DNA of 64,000 bases from FW021-bin31 sp964478125 (GCA_964478125.1 CAYZGR010000002.1:1-64000); one strand, 5' to 3'; counted from the first letter of the stretch, positions 50,283 through 59,753 are shown. Program-made: numbers and translations. Notes: generated from the letters alone by a model not told the origin.

Positions 50283-51577
50283 TATTTCTTCCAAATAAAA
50301 CGTAGAAAGTTTTCCATTGCTTTTCTGCCTACATTCAAGGGAGCGGTACAATGATTGATCATGATGCTGAAAAAATAAGTATGACCCTTTTGTGTTATGA
50401 GATATCCGCTCAGGGTTACGTCGTTGCTTAAGGATCCGGTCTTGGCATGAATGGCGTCTCTCATATCCCTATATAAATTACTTAAAGTTCCTTCCCCCCC
50501 GCCAGGTAACAGTTTATATATTTTCTCAGGTCCATATTCATCGTAAAGATGTTTTAAAACAGTAATCATATCCGCAGGGGAAAACAAATTATATCGTGAA
50601 AGACCAGAACCGTCCACCCATCGGGGCTTATCCGGCAAATCATTCAGGTCGTGTTTCAATACATACCTGATCACTTTCGAAGTTTTAATTTCTCCGAATA
50701 ACCTCATGGAAACCATCGCATCCGTCTGTTCTGCATAAAAATTATCACTTCGATACATCATGTTCTTAAACAAACTGTCTGCCGGCACATTCGCAATAGA
50801 ATTCCAACCATTCTCCGGCAAACGGATATCGGAATGGTAGACCTTCTTTTTCAGCGTATCTGCCAACAAAGAAAACAGCAACTTATCTCCGAAAGTTATA
50901 AAAGGAACTTCTCTGATACGGCTGGTGGAATGTGGTCCGATATTATAGCGGAATAAATTGTGAAGCCTGTCTCTTTTTATTCTATAATTATAAACGGGTA
51001 TAGAGGGATCAAAGACCAATTTTTGTTGTGTGGAAAAATAAGAGGGCATTACCTTTAACAAGTTATTCTTCAAGGAAAACCTTACAACATTTCCATAAAT
51101 GGGAAAAGCATTCCTTTCAGGCTGATAGGAACCATTAAAGTCATCCCAGGCCCATCCGGGGCCATAGATCTTGTTTTCGTTTCTGGTTTTCACAATGGCA
51201 ATAGGCAGACTGCATTTCTCTAAGAAATCAAACACCGGTTGGTCCTCAAAATCGGGGTGAAGAAAAGAAGGATCTCCCGTACCTCTGATGTATAACGTAT
51301 CTCCATATTCCTGATATTGAATACCGCTTGTAGAGTCTCCAAGATATTTCAATCCAGCATAAAAAGAAAACAACTTCGTATTGCTCGCAGGTGTAAAATA
51401 ATTATGACCCTTATGTTGATAGATCATATGGCCTTTAACGGGATCATAAAGACAAATTCCTATAAATGAACTTTTTAACTCCGGATTATTCAATAAATAT
51501 TCCGAGGCCGCTTTTTTTTGGCCGGATCCGGAAATAGTTGTCAAGAGATACAAAGACAGAAGCAGGAGATAACGCAT
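50279..51577 (-). CDS. dacB: D-alanyl-D-alanine carboxypeptidase/PBP4
   Basis: A 432-residue periplasmic class C penicillin-binding protein (peptidase S13). A signal peptide (about 19 residues) is followed by the SxxK motif TPASNTKLFS (Ser65-Lys68), the SxN region DGSGLSRYNLFSP, and KTG in HAKTGSLSN. It trims or cross-link-cleaves peptidoglycan peptides. It starts 8 nt after the SMP-30-like gene's stop, so these are one operon. Ends with 4 nt overlap with the threonine dehydrogenase gene. Confidence 0.92.
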   Translation of the reverse strand: MRYLLLLSLYLLTTISGSGQKKAASEYLLNNPELKSSFIGICLYDPVKGHMIYQHKGHNYFTPASNTKLFSFYAGLKYLGDSTSGIQYQEYGDTLYIRGTGDPSFLHPDFEDQPVFDFLEKCSLPIAIVKTRNENKIYGPGWAWDDFNGSYQPERNAFPIYGNVVRFSLKNNLLKVMPSYFSTQQKLVFDPSIPVYNYRIKRDRLHNLFRYNIGPHSTSRIREVPFITFGDKLLFSLLADTLKKKVYHSDIRLPENGWNSIANVPADSLFKNMMYRSDNFYAEQTDAMVSMRLFGEIKTSKVIRYVLKHDLNDLPDKPRWVDGSGLSRYNLFSPADMITVLKHLYDEYGPEKIYKLLPGGGEGTLSNLYRDMRDAIHAKTGSLSNDVTLSGYLITQKGHTYFFSIMINHCTAPLNVGRKAMENFLRFIWKKY

Positions 51578-51585
51578 TTATCAGT

Positions 51586-52524
51586 TTATTTTAGTCCTCT
51601 TGTTTTCATCTGAACCACATATACGGCAGTAGAAGCCGTAACAAACAGGCGGTCTCTCTTTTTACCAAAGAAACATACATTGGAAGTCCATGGCTCAGGA
51701 ATAGGGATATGACCTATTTTATTTCCCTGCGGATCATATACGGTTATTCCTTTCCCCGTAAGATAAAGGTTCCCTTCACGGTCTATCGTGAGTCCGTCCG
51801 ACCCTTGTTTCACAAAAAGGGTTTTATGGTTCAGAGAACCATCCCCGCCAATATCAAACCGATAGGTCCTCCCTGCTCCAATGTCGGCAATGTAAAGATA
51901 TTTACCATCCGGGCTTCCGATGATTCCATTGGGTTTTTGAAGAGTAGTATCCGCTAAATGCAGAACCGAGTCTCCTTTTGGAAGGTAATAAACATACTGG
52001 CCGCGTATTGCAGGATCGGGCGCCTGCCGTTTCCAGTATTTTCGCTGATAATAAGGATCCGTAATATAAATATTCCCGTTAGGCGCCACCCACACATCAT
52101 TGGGCCCATTTAGCCGGGCGCCATTATAATTCTTAACCAAGACTTTCACTTTTTTATCCGGACTGATGGACCACAGCTCATCTTTTTCATCGGCACAGGA
52201 GACCAGGTTTCCTTCATGATCGAAATACATTCCATTAGATCTGCCGGAAGGTTCCATAAACAGGCTTAATTTCCCTGAAGCGGTATATTTCCAGATGCGG
52301 TTGTTGGGCTGATCTGTAAAATAGACATCCCCCTGGGTATTTGAAGCCGGACCTTCCGTAAAACTAAAAGAGTCAGCCACTTTTTGAGGCGCCCCATGAA
52401 CTAATGTATCTGAAGAATGGAGAAAGCCGCCGCCCATAGCAGAAAGACGGAAGGTAAATGCAGACAGGAAAAGTAGTAGGAAAATAGGGAGCTTTATTTG
52501 CTTAATACGTTTTATTTGATGCAT
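51586..52524 (-). CDS. SMP-30/gluconolactonase-like beta-propeller protein
   Basis: A protein of 312 residues with a hydrophobic signal segment (KLPIFLLLFLSAFTF) and a six-bladed propeller: DSFSFTEGPASNTQGDVYFT, NGPNDVWVAPNGNIYITDP, KPNGIIGSPDGKYLYIAD and GSDGLTIDREGNLYLTGKG are calcium-binding blade motifs. It resembles lactonases that open sugar lactones. The preferred start is Met at 52524 (MHQIKR), because the ORF upstream of it has no signal. Middle gene of the M28/SMP-30/DacB operon. Confidence 0.82.
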   Translation of the reverse strand: MHQIKRIKQIKLPIFLLLFLSAFTFRLSAMGGGFLHSSDTLVHGAPQKVADSFSFTEGPASNTQGDVYFTDQPNNRIWKYTASGKLSLFMEPSGRSNGMYFDHEGNLVSCADEKDELWSISPDKKVKVLVKNYNGARLNGPNDVWVAPNGNIYITDPYYQRKYWKRQAPDPAIRGQYVYYLPKGDSVLHLADTTLQKPNGIIGSPDGKYLYIADIGAGRTYRFDIGGDGSLNHKTLFVKQGSDGLTIDREGNLYLTGKGITVYDPQGNKIGHIPIPEPWTSNVCFFGKKRDRLFVTASTAVYVVQMKTRGLK

Positions 52525-52618
52525 GGGTATCTTATTTTTCAGTTTTTTATTTGTAACGTCCGATTCGTAATTCGTAATTGACAATTATCCTACACAAACA
52601 TACATTAAAACCGGCATA

Positions 52619-53563
52619 TCAATTTTTCATGATCCATTGATTTCTTGGCGGAATTTTAATTTTCACCCCCAGGTACCGATCCATACTCTCAGTAGCCTGA
52701 ATAATGGTCTCTACCGCCTGGTAAAAGAAGGAAGGTGTAATGGTCCCAACGGAGTCGCTTACTTTATGATAATCAGGATGATCTTCCACGCCAAAATAAA
52801 TAAAAGGAATGCCCGCCGAATAAAAAACAGCCTGATCGCTCTGATTCACCCAATTGTCAGCCCCGTCTTCCTTTCGGTCATGACCAAAAAGAAGTCTTAT
52901 TTTACTTCTTTTTCCCGCACTTTCCAAAAAGGATTTAAGCTGGGGAAACTGATGGGTCCCACACGCATATAACGTTCCGCGGGAACTGTGGCTGATCATA
53001 TCCATATTTATATTGAGTTTTACTTTATTCATAAAGTCTTTGGAATCACGGATAAAAGCACGGGCGCCCTGCAGGCCTTCTTCCTCCCCGTCAAATGCTA
53101 CAAAAAGCAAGTTGTGATGAGGCGGATGCTTTTTAAAATATGCGGCAAGTGCCAGCAAACCCGCCACGCCGGAGGCATTATCATCCGCTCCATTGTATAT
53201 GGAATCTCCGTTAACAGGTATTTTCCGGATGCCAAGATGATCATAATGAGCGGAGATTACCATCCAGGAATCCGTGTCTCCTTCTATATACCCCATAAGA
53301 TTGGTCCCCATAACCTGCTTATCCTGATATTTAAAAAAGAATGGTTGTTCATAGGTGTTAAACATTTTTTCAAGCCCTGTCTGGGTAAAGCGTTTTTTAA
53401 TATAAAGCTGTGCGAGCCGATTGCCACGGGTACCCGTCTTCCTGCCCCGCATTTTATCGGAAGAAAGTATCTTCACATCTCTCAGTAATTGGAGGGAGTC
53501 AACGGTCTGCGCATGGAGGTTGAGCGTCAGTATAGCCAACAGTACGATGAGTATTTCTTTCAT
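52619..53563 (-). CDS. M28-family aminopeptidase, exported
   Basis: The 314-residue protein starts MKEILIVLLAILTLNLHAQ, a signal peptide. The catalytic domain has VISAHYDHLG (first zinc His/Asp), NGADDNASGVAGLLALA (second Asp), FVAFDGEEEGLQGARAF (Glu pair), INMDMIS and IPFIYFGVEDHPDYHK (final His). It releases N-terminal amino acids in the periplasm. The longer ORF to 53776 enters the tmRNA gene on the other strand and is rejected. First gene of the three-gene operon. Confidence 0.88.
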   Translation of the reverse strand: MKEILIVLLAILTLNLHAQTVDSLQLLRDVKILSSDKMRGRKTGTRGNRLAQLYIKKRFTQTGLEKMFNTYEQPFFFKYQDKQVMGTNLMGYIEGDTDSWMVISAHYDHLGIRKIPVNGDSIYNGADDNASGVAGLLALAAYFKKHPPHHNLLFVAFDGEEEGLQGARAFIRDSKDFMNKVKLNINMDMISHSSRGTLYACGTHQFPQLKSFLESAGKRSKIRLLFGHDRKEDGADNWVNQSDQAVFYSAGIPFIYFGVEDHPDYHKVSDSVGTITPSFFYQAVETIIQATESMDRYLGVKIKIPPRNQWIMKN

Positions 53564-53670
53564 GAACCACATTTTATTATCAGCTATCGGGACAAAAATT
53601 GTACCCGAATCCATCAAAGGATCCCGTTGAAGATAATCCTTTTTTAACATTTTATGCTGAATAAAAAGCT

Positions 53671-53678
53671 TAACTTTG
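53671..53678 (+). promoter_or_regulatory. -7 box of ssrA
   Basis: TAACTTTG fits TAnnTTTG and lies 38 nt before the mature tmRNA 5' end at 53717. A primary transcript would begin about 25 nt upstream and be trimmed by RNase P. Confidence 0.5.
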
Positions 53679-53716
53679 CCCTTAAAGTTCTTTTGTATAT
53701 AAAGAAAATCACTGTT

Positions 53717-54106
53717 GGGGCCGACTGGTTTTGACAGCATGATCTTAGGTAAGTAAGCATGTCGTGCGTTGTGCAAGTCGCACGTTAATCTGAATGCTCA
53801 ACAAATTTAACTGGCAATAACAATTATGCCCTGGCTGCCTAATTCTTAATAATTAGACGCCATGTATGTCCGAGCGGGCTTTTTCCTGCCTGGCCCCTCC
53901 GACCGCCCGTCAGCCAGAGCTGACCGGCTTATCGACCGACAGGATAGAGATTTATAGTGTCGCGGATAAGTCTCGAAAATTGAGCGGCTAAGGATCGGGC
54001 CGGTTGGTCATCTTCCTCCCCGTTCCCGACAATCAATAGTTGACTAAGCATGAAGAAAGCTTATGGAAGACGTGTTTGGACGCGGGTTCGACTCCCGCCG
54101 GCTCCA
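53717..54106 (+). ncRNA. ssrA: Transfer-messenger RNA (tmRNA)
   Basis: The 390-nt gene opens GGGGCCGACTGGTTTTGACA and closes with a T-arm GGGTTCGACTCCC and acceptor arm GGCTCC plus discriminator A. The 5' and 3' ends pair as an alanine-type acceptor stem with the G3-U pair needed for AlaRS. CCA is not encoded. The resume codon GGC at 53813 starts the tag GNNNYALAA, stop at 53840-53842. It rescues stalled ribosomes and marks products for ClpXP/ClpAP. Confidence 0.95.
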
Positions 54107-54265
54107 CATTTATCGTAGTTTTAACGAAAGCGGCCTTTTTATATATACCCTCATTTTCGCCTCTGATCCTCAATAGCGGCCCTGCCAAGTTTTTAATAAA
54201 GACAGGCTCTTTCCCAAAATATATTGGGTCACTCCATAATTTAAGGCAACATGAGTCCATCCGTT

Positions 54266-55087
54266 CTACACTGAAACCTTTGCTTTTATCCCCGGATGGC
54301 ATTGATAGTTTTCCAGGACAAAATCTTCATATTTAAAAGAAAAAAGATTCTTCACTTCCGGATTCAGCCTCATCGTGGGTAAAGGAAAAGGCTTCCGGGT
54401 TAATTGAAGCTTCGCCTGTCGCAGATGGTTTTTATAAAGATGCACATCTCCAAAAGTATGGACAAATTCATGGGGAACCATATCTACTACCTGGGCGATC
54501 ATCAGGGTAAGAAGGGCATAAGATGCAATATTAAAAGGTACGCCCAAAAATACATCAGCACTTCGCTGATACAGCTGACAACTCAGTTTTCTCTTTGTCT
54601 CTCCTTTTTTAATATCAGGCGAAACGGTATAAAACTGAAAAAGACAATGACATGGACTGAGCGCCATTTTAGGAAGATCTCCCACGTTCCACGCACTTAT
54701 TACCAGCCGCCGCGAATCCGGATTATTTTGCAATTGTTCCACCAGGTTACCGATCTGATCTATATTTTCCCCTTCAGGACTTGGCCAGCTTCTCCACTGC
54801 CGGCCATAAACCGGTCCCAGATCTCCCTGCTCATCGGCCCATTCATCCCAGATGCGTATCCCATTATCTTTCAGATAACCAATATTGGTATCGCCTTTAA
54901 GAAACCACAACAGTTCATGGATGATGGACCTCAGATGAAGTTTTTTGGTTGTGACCACAGGAAAGCCTTCTTGTAAATTAAAACGCATCTGATATCCAAA
55001 ACAACTGATGGTACCCGTACCGGTACGGTCCGACTTTTCTACTCCATGATCCAGGATGTACTGAAGAAGCTGAAGATATTGCTGCAT
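54266..55087 (-). CDS. thyA: Thymidylate synthase
   Basis: A 273-residue ThyA-type enzyme that methylates dUMP with methylene-THF. The nucleophile is Cys146 in SPCHCLFQFY. RTGTGTISCFG (residues 21-31), GPVYGRQWRSW and QRSADVFLGVPFNIASYALL are the dUMP and folate-contact loops. It is slightly longer than E. coli ThyA because of an insertion at SPDIKKGETKRK. No folA gene follows, since the tmRNA gene lies downstream in convergent direction. The upstream neighbour is a sugar-dehydrogenase-like gene 69 nt away. Confidence 0.96.
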   Translation of the reverse strand: MQQYLQLLQYILDHGVEKSDRTGTGTISCFGYQMRFNLQEGFPVVTTKKLHLRSIIHELLWFLKGDTNIGYLKDNGIRIWDEWADEQGDLGPVYGRQWRSWPSPEGENIDQIGNLVEQLQNNPDSRRLVISAWNVGDLPKMALSPCHCLFQFYTVSPDIKKGETKRKLSCQLYQRSADVFLGVPFNIASYALLTLMIAQVVDMVPHEFVHTFGDVHLYKNHLRQAKLQLTRKPFPLPTMRLNPEVKNLFSFKYEDFVLENYQCHPGIKAKVSV

Positions 55088-55156
55088 GGATGCGAAATTA
55101 ATATATTATTACCACCTGTAGCGTGGCATTTGAAACAATAGCAATAATTCCCATTC

Positions 55157-56470
55157 CTACTTTCCATACACGATCCTAAAAATTGTTCCGTGGGAATCAT
55201 CCGTTACATAAAGCGATCCATCCGGCCCCTGTGCCAATCCGCAGGGGCGATAGCGGGCATCTCCAGGCGATTTTATCGGTCCCGAAATTCCTGCAAATCC
55301 GTCAGCAAAAGTCTCATAGTCTCCATCTGGCAAATCCCCGTTGAAAGGCACATAAACGATTTTATATCCTTTTTGCGGTTCCGGCGCCCGGTTCCAGGAA
55401 CCATGGAAAGCTATAAAAGCGCCATTGCGATATTTATCGGGAAACTGCTTGCCCGTATAAAACAACAAACCGTTCGGTCCCCAATGGCCGGGAAAGGCCA
55501 GTATAGGCTTTTCATACTTCCCTTCAGGAGCTTCTTTCTTCCCATCGCCTCCATATTCCGGACATTCTATAAAGGCCTTTTTATGTTGATCCCAATATAC
55601 ATAAGGCCAGCCATAGTTGGCATCTTTTTTAAACAACAAGAATTCTTCTGCCGGCAACTCAGCACTTTGTTCTGCCGTATAATATTGTGGAAACATTTGA
55701 TGAAGCTGATCGCGGCCATGCATCACGGCATACAGCTTATCAGAATGTGGATTCCAGTCGAGTGCCACACAATTTCGTATACCCGTAACATAACGCGTAC
55801 CGCCATTCTGCTGCGTCTGATTGAGTTTATCCGCACTAAACTGCCAGATCGCCGCATGATATTTCAATAAAGGACAGGGATCCTGTCCCGGCGAACCCTT
55901 AGTACGGTCTTCCACCTGACAAATATTAGAAGGCGCTCCCACATTTACATACATATTACCTTTATTATCAAAGGCCAGCGAGCGTGCCTCGTGTTCATGC
56001 TGTACCGGTAAAGAGGCCACAAGTTCTGCATGAAGGTCGGGCAACAACTTTCCCGGCTGCAACTTATAGCGGACCACGGCAGTATCACTGCCATAATACA
56101 AATAACCATTGTGAATTCGCATACCGGTTCCCCGCGTCAGCTTACCAAAATATTCGATCTGATCTGCCACGCCATCGCCGGTAGTATCGCGCAACGCGGC
56201 TATGCTATGCCCGTCATGTATGGCATTAAGGGCCACATACATGTCGCCGTTGTCACGGATCGCCATATGCCGTGCCGCGCCGATATCTTTTGCCACGACT
56301 ACAACTTTGAAACCATCCGGCAATTTTAAGCCCGCATCATCCGCCGCATATTTTAGGTCATTCTTATTTTCCTTGTTATCTGAAGCAGACTTCCGGCCGG
56401 AACTGCTGTCACAGGAATTTAATGTAAAAAAAGCGAGCGCCAACATGCAAAAGAAAGATCGAAAAGACAT
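55157..56470 (-). CDS. PQQ-dependent sugar dehydrogenase-like lipoprotein
   Basis: A 437-residue propeller protein with a lipoprotein signal (FTLNSC, Cys at about residue 20). Blade motifs such as LPDGFKVVVVAKDIGAARHM, VGAPSNICQVEDRTKGSPGQ, YVTGIRNCVALDWNP and FHGSWNRAPEPQKGYKIVY match the soluble glucose/sorbosone dehydrogenase group (GDH-like). The catalytic His-Arg-Asp pattern of true GDH is only partly visible, so the reaction is unproved. Probably periplasmic-facing. It may be co-transcribed with thyA, 69 nt downstream, though the functions do not match. Confidence 0.8.
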   Translation of the reverse strand: MSFRSFFCMLALAFFTLNSCDSSSGRKSASDNKENKNDLKYAADDAGLKLPDGFKVVVVAKDIGAARHMAIRDNGDMYVALNAIHDGHSIAALRDTTGDGVADQIEYFGKLTRGTGMRIHNGYLYYGSDTAVVRYKLQPGKLLPDLHAELVASLPVQHEHEARSLAFDNKGNMYVNVGAPSNICQVEDRTKGSPGQDPCPLLKYHAAIWQFSADKLNQTQQNGGTRYVTGIRNCVALDWNPHSDKLYAVMHGRDQLHQMFPQYYTAEQSAELPAEEFLLFKKDANYGWPYVYWDQHKKAFIECPEYGGDGKKEAPEGKYEKPILAFPGHWGPNGLLFYTGKQFPDKYRNGAFIAFHGSWNRAPEPQKGYKIVYVPFNGDLPDGDYETFADGFAGISGPIKSPGDARYRPCGLAQGPDGSLYVTDDSHGTIFRIVYGK

Positions 56471-56541
56471 AAAATTGCGTTTTTGACATTTTACCGATAG
56501 AAACTGAAAATTAAAGATACGGTAATTTATACAAAATTTTT

Positions 56542-56949
56542 ATGATTTTTGTTTTCATGAAACATCATTTCATACGGAACAAGTTCAAAGATCCGGTTGT
56601 TACCGTACTGTTACTGTTGATCGCGGTATGCCTCTCTTCCTGTGCCCAAAAGATAATACAGACGGGAAAAGCCTCTTATTATGCAGATAAATTTCAGGGC
56701 AGGAGAACGGCCAGCGGAGACCTCTACCGAAAGGGCAGGAGAACAGCTGCGAGCAGGACCATCCCTTTTGGCACCAAAGTAAAAGTCACCAATCTGAGAA
56801 ACGGTAAGACGGTAAAAGTAAGGATCAACGATCGGGGTCCCTTTGTAAAAGGCCGCATCATCGATCTTTCCAAAAAAGCAGCCGGAAAACTACGCATGAT
56901 CCGCGATGGTGTGGTACCGGTCCGGATAAAATATAAAATCCGGAAATAA
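56542..56949 (+). CDS. rlpA: RlpA-like septal ring lipoprotein
   Basis: The 135-residue lipoprotein has a signal peptide ending LSSC and a double-psi beta-barrel domain: TGKASYYADKFQGRRTASGD, SRTIPFGTKVKVTNLRNGKT and KVRINDRGPFVKGRIIDLSK. The Asp of DRGPF is the glycan-binding/lytic residue of RlpA. The SPOR domain of the E. coli protein is absent. Start is ATG at 56542 or 56557 (MKHH); the second would be usual. Divergent from the sugar-dehydrogenase-like gene. Confidence 0.88.
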   Translation: MIFVFMKHHFIRNKFKDPVVTVLLLLIAVCLSSCAQKIIQTGKASYYADKFQGRRTASGDLYRKGRRTAASRTIPFGTKVKVTNLRNGKTVKVRINDRGPFVKGRIIDLSKKAAGKLRMIRDGVVPVRIKYKIRK

Positions 56950-57034
56950 CTGAATATTTTTGTATCGGGATTGACTATCTTTTTATTTATTTTACTTTTT
57001 CAAGTTTTTTTTAGGATAATTTCTAATCGTTCTT

Positions 57035-57042
57035 TAAATTTG
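57035..57042 (+). promoter_or_regulatory. -7 box of the thr operon
   Basis: TAAATTTG fits TAnnTTTG and lies 18 nt before the leader-peptide ATG at 57061. A T-rich stretch about 21 nt upstream could serve as a -33 region. Not shared with rlpA. Confidence 0.55.
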
Positions 57043-57060
57043 CGCCGTAAAGCATTACTC

Positions 57061-57165
57061 ATGACAGCCAACGGGCAACATATAGCATTCCCCCTTAGCC
57101 GTAATATTCCTTTCATTACGGGAATCTCTATTATTACCGGGACTTGCACGTTGTCATGGAGGTAA
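57061..57165 (+). CDS. Threonine/isoleucine-rich leader peptide of thrABC
   Basis: A 34-codon ORF beginning MTANGQHIAF and ending ITGTCTLSWR. Its last 17 codons hold four Ile and four Thr (FITGISIITGTCT), like E. coli ThrL, which is also Ile/Thr rich. The stop codon (57163-57165) lies inside GGTAAGG (57161-57167), which can pair with CCTTCC of the terminator. Ribosome stalling on scarce Thr- or Ile-tRNA would favour antitermination; reaching the stop would mask that arm and permit termination. Confidence 0.75.
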   Translation: MTANGQHIAFPLSRNIPFITGISIITGTCTLSWR

Positions 57166-57192
57166 GGGCATGAAGAAAATAATTATTGAAGC

Positions 57193-57223
57193 GCCTTCCC
57201 CATAACAGGAAGGCATTTTTTTT
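57193..57223 (+). terminator. Attenuator terminator of the thr operon
   Basis: GCCTTCC (57193-57199) pairs with GGAAGGC (57208-57214) over an 8-nt loop and is followed by T8 (57216-57223). It lies between the leader peptide and thrA, 39 nt before the thrA start, as required for attenuation. Confidence 0.85.
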
Positions 57224-57262
57224 GTCTTTCTGCCGGGGGGGTAAAATTCTAAAAGTGGATAC

Positions 57263-59710
57263 ATGAAAGTTTTAAAATTCGGAGGCACGTCGGTACAAAA
57301 CGCGGAAAGTATACAGACCATTGTGAAAATTGTTACCGATCATCTTAAAAACGGAGAACAAACCATCGTAGTTACTTCTGCAATGGCCGGGATCACCAAT
57401 CAGTTACTGGCCATGGCAACAGAGGCGGAACAGGGGACAGATGTTTCCCCTCGACTGAAAGAAATCGAATCACGGCACTTGACCGTTATCCATAAACTGA
57501 TACCGGCCAAGTATCAGAATCCGGTAATCATGCAGATCAAGCTGTATCTCAATGAATTGGAAGAACTGCTTCAAGGCGTACGATCGGTAAAAGAACTTTC
57601 TCCAAAAACCAAAGACAACATCCTCTCCTATGGCGAGCTTTGCTCCACCTTCATGATCGCCGGCGTATTAAAACAAAAGGAGCCCAAAACCGTTTTTGCA
57701 GATACCCGCGAGTTGTTTATCACGGACAGACATTTTGGCAATGCCAGGATCAAAAGGGAAGAAACAGAGCAAAACATCCGAACCTTTTTTAAAGAGCCCC
57801 CCGTATATTGTGTAACCGGTTTCATCGCATCCAACGAATCCGGGCAAACCACTACGCTGGGCAGAGGAGGAAGCGACTATACCGCTGCTATCATCGGCTC
57901 TGCCCTTGGGGCCGATGAAATTCAGATCTGGACGGATGTGGATGGCTTTATGACTGCAGACCCGCGAATGGTAAAAAGGGCCTTCAGCCTACCGGAAATT
58001 TCCTATACTGAAGCCAAAGAACTTTCTTATTTTGGCGCCAGGGTTATTTATCCTCCCACCATGATCCCCGCCTTTGCGAAGAAAATACCCATACTCATAA
58101 GGAACACTTTTAATCCCGAATTTCCCGGGACAATCATTCATCAAAAAGCAAAAAGTAATGGAAGTCCAGTACGGGGTATATCTTCCATAAGCGAGGTGAG
58201 CCTGGTCAATATCCAGGGAAGTGGTTTGGTAGGTAATTCCGGGTTTAGCGGGAGGCTCTTTGCCCTGCTATCGCGACAGGAGATCAATATCATCCTGATC
58301 ACGCAAGCCTCTTCGGAACACAGCATCACCTTCGCGATCAGTCCCTCTGATACTGCAAAAGCACAGAAAGCGCTGGAGACGGAATTTGAAATGGAGTTGC
58401 ATGCACATAAAGTAGAACCGCCCCAAATTGTAGAAGGACATTCGATCGTAGCCATAGTAGGTGAAAATATGAAACACACTACGGGCATAAGCGGCGACCT
58501 GTTTCACGCACTGGGGCGAAACGGCATTAACGTAGCCGCCATAGCCCAGGGATCTTCGGAATACAATATATCGGTAGTTGTCCATAAAAAGGATCTGGCA
58601 AAAACCCTGAATGTAGTACATGAAGCCTTCTTTCTCTCTCCCGTGAAAACGCTTAACGTCTTTTACGTGGGTATAGGCAACATTGGGAAAACGCTCCTAA
58701 AGCAAATCAAAGATCATGAAAAATATCTTTATGAAAACAATGCCCTGCGTATACAACTGATCGGGCTTACCAACAGCAGAAGGATGCTGTTCCGGCCCGA
58801 GGGTTTTGAAGTGACCGAATGGGAAAGTTTGTATGAGGATGACGCACAACCTGCCGATCTGGATTTGTTCATTGAAAAAATGAAAGCGCTTAACCTGCCC
58901 AATAGCGTATTTATAGATAATTCCGCCAGCCCGAAGATCGTGGAATATTACGAAAATATTTTTGCTTCAAACATCTCTGTTGTAACCTGTAATAAGATAG
59001 GAAATTCAGGTTCTTATGATCAATATAAACGATTTAAAACGGCGGTAAAAAAACATGGAGTAGATTTCTTTTACGAAACCAATGTAGGAGCGGGACTGCC
59101 TATCATTAAAACGTTGAAAGACCTGCTGGTAAGCGGTGATCGCATCCTGAAAATTGAAGCCATTTTGTCCGGCACCATTTCTTATATATTTAATGAGTTT
59201 AAAGGTGAGCATCATTTTCATTCCATTGTAAAGACCGCACAGGAGAAAGGATTCACAGAACCGGATCCCAGGGATGATTTAAGCGGACTGGATTTCATGC
59301 GAAAGATGCTGATCCTCGCCAGAGATTCCGGTTATGCGATAGAAATGGAAGACATTGACATGCAGCCTTTATTGCCCGAAGCCTGCATGACCGCCGCAGA
59401 TGTCCCTTCTTTTTATCTGGAATTGGAAAAGGAGGATGCCCATTTCGAAAAACTCAAAAAAGAAGCAGAGGCGGAAGGAAAAGTATTGCGATACATAGGA
59501 ATAATGGAAGAAGGAAAAGTAAGTATCAAGCTGGAGGCAGTCGATCATTCACATCCCTTCTATTCGCTTTCAGGAAGTGATAATATTATTGCCTTTACCA
59601 CCAATCGTTATACCTCAGATTGTCCGCTGGTAGTAAAGGGACCCGGAGCTGGAGCCGAAGTAACCGCCGCCGGCGTTTTTGCGGATCTGGTAAAAGTGGG
59701 CGCTCATTAA
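57263..59710 (+). CDS. thrA: Bifunctional aspartokinase/homoserine dehydrogenase
   Basis: An 815-residue fusion doing steps 1 and 3 of the aspartate pathway. The aspartokinase has KFGGTSVQNA at the N-terminus and GRGGSDYTAAIIGSALGADE. Two ACT repeats (about residues 310-460; SISEVSLVNIQGSGLVG and KHTTGISGDLFHALG) give feedback control. The homoserine dehydrogenase begins near 465 with FYVGIGNIGKTLL and continues with ETNVGAGLPIIKTLKDLL and FNEFKG. Preceded by an attenuator; thrB follows 43 nt downstream. Confidence 0.96.
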   Translation: MKVLKFGGTSVQNAESIQTIVKIVTDHLKNGEQTIVVTSAMAGITNQLLAMATEAEQGTDVSPRLKEIESRHLTVIHKLIPAKYQNPVIMQIKLYLNELEELLQGVRSVKELSPKTKDNILSYGELCSTFMIAGVLKQKEPKTVFADTRELFITDRHFGNARIKREETEQNIRTFFKEPPVYCVTGFIASNESGQTTTLGRGGSDYTAAIIGSALGADEIQIWTDVDGFMTADPRMVKRAFSLPEISYTEAKELSYFGARVIYPPTMIPAFAKKIPILIRNTFNPEFPGTIIHQKAKSNGSPVRGISSISEVSLVNIQGSGLVGNSGFSGRLFALLSRQEINIILITQASSEHSITFAISPSDTAKAQKALETEFEMELHAHKVEPPQIVEGHSIVAIVGENMKHTTGISGDLFHALGRNGINVAAIAQGSSEYNISVVVHKKDLAKTLNVVHEAFFLSPVKTLNVFYVGIGNIGKTLLKQIKDHEKYLYENNALRIQLIGLTNSRRMLFRPEGFEVTEWESLYEDDAQPADLDLFIEKMKALNLPNSVFIDNSASPKIVEYYENIFASNISVVTCNKIGNSGSYDQYKRFKTAVKKHGVDFFYETNVGAGLPIIKTLKDLLVSGDRILKIEAILSGTISYIFNEFKGEHHFHSIVKTAQEKGFTEPDPRDDLSGLDFMRKMLILARDSGYAIEMEDIDMQPLLPEACMTAADVPSFYLELEKEDAHFEKLKKEAEAEGKVLRYIGIMEEGKVSIKLEAVDHSHPFYSLSGSDNIIAFTTNRYTSDCPLVVKGPGAGAEVTAAGVFADLVKVGAH

Positions 59711-59753
59711 TGAATTAAAAATGTAAAATTAAGGCTGTCTTAATCTTCATAAA

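Noticed and set aside
53564..53776. N-terminal extension of the M28 peptidase
   Set aside because: It would put 71 residues before a clear signal peptide and overlap the tmRNA gene on the other strand.
54033..54336. ORFs on both strands across the 3' end of the tmRNA
   Set aside because: They overlap the tmRNA acceptor and T-arm and the thyA 3' end, have no family similarity and no start signals.
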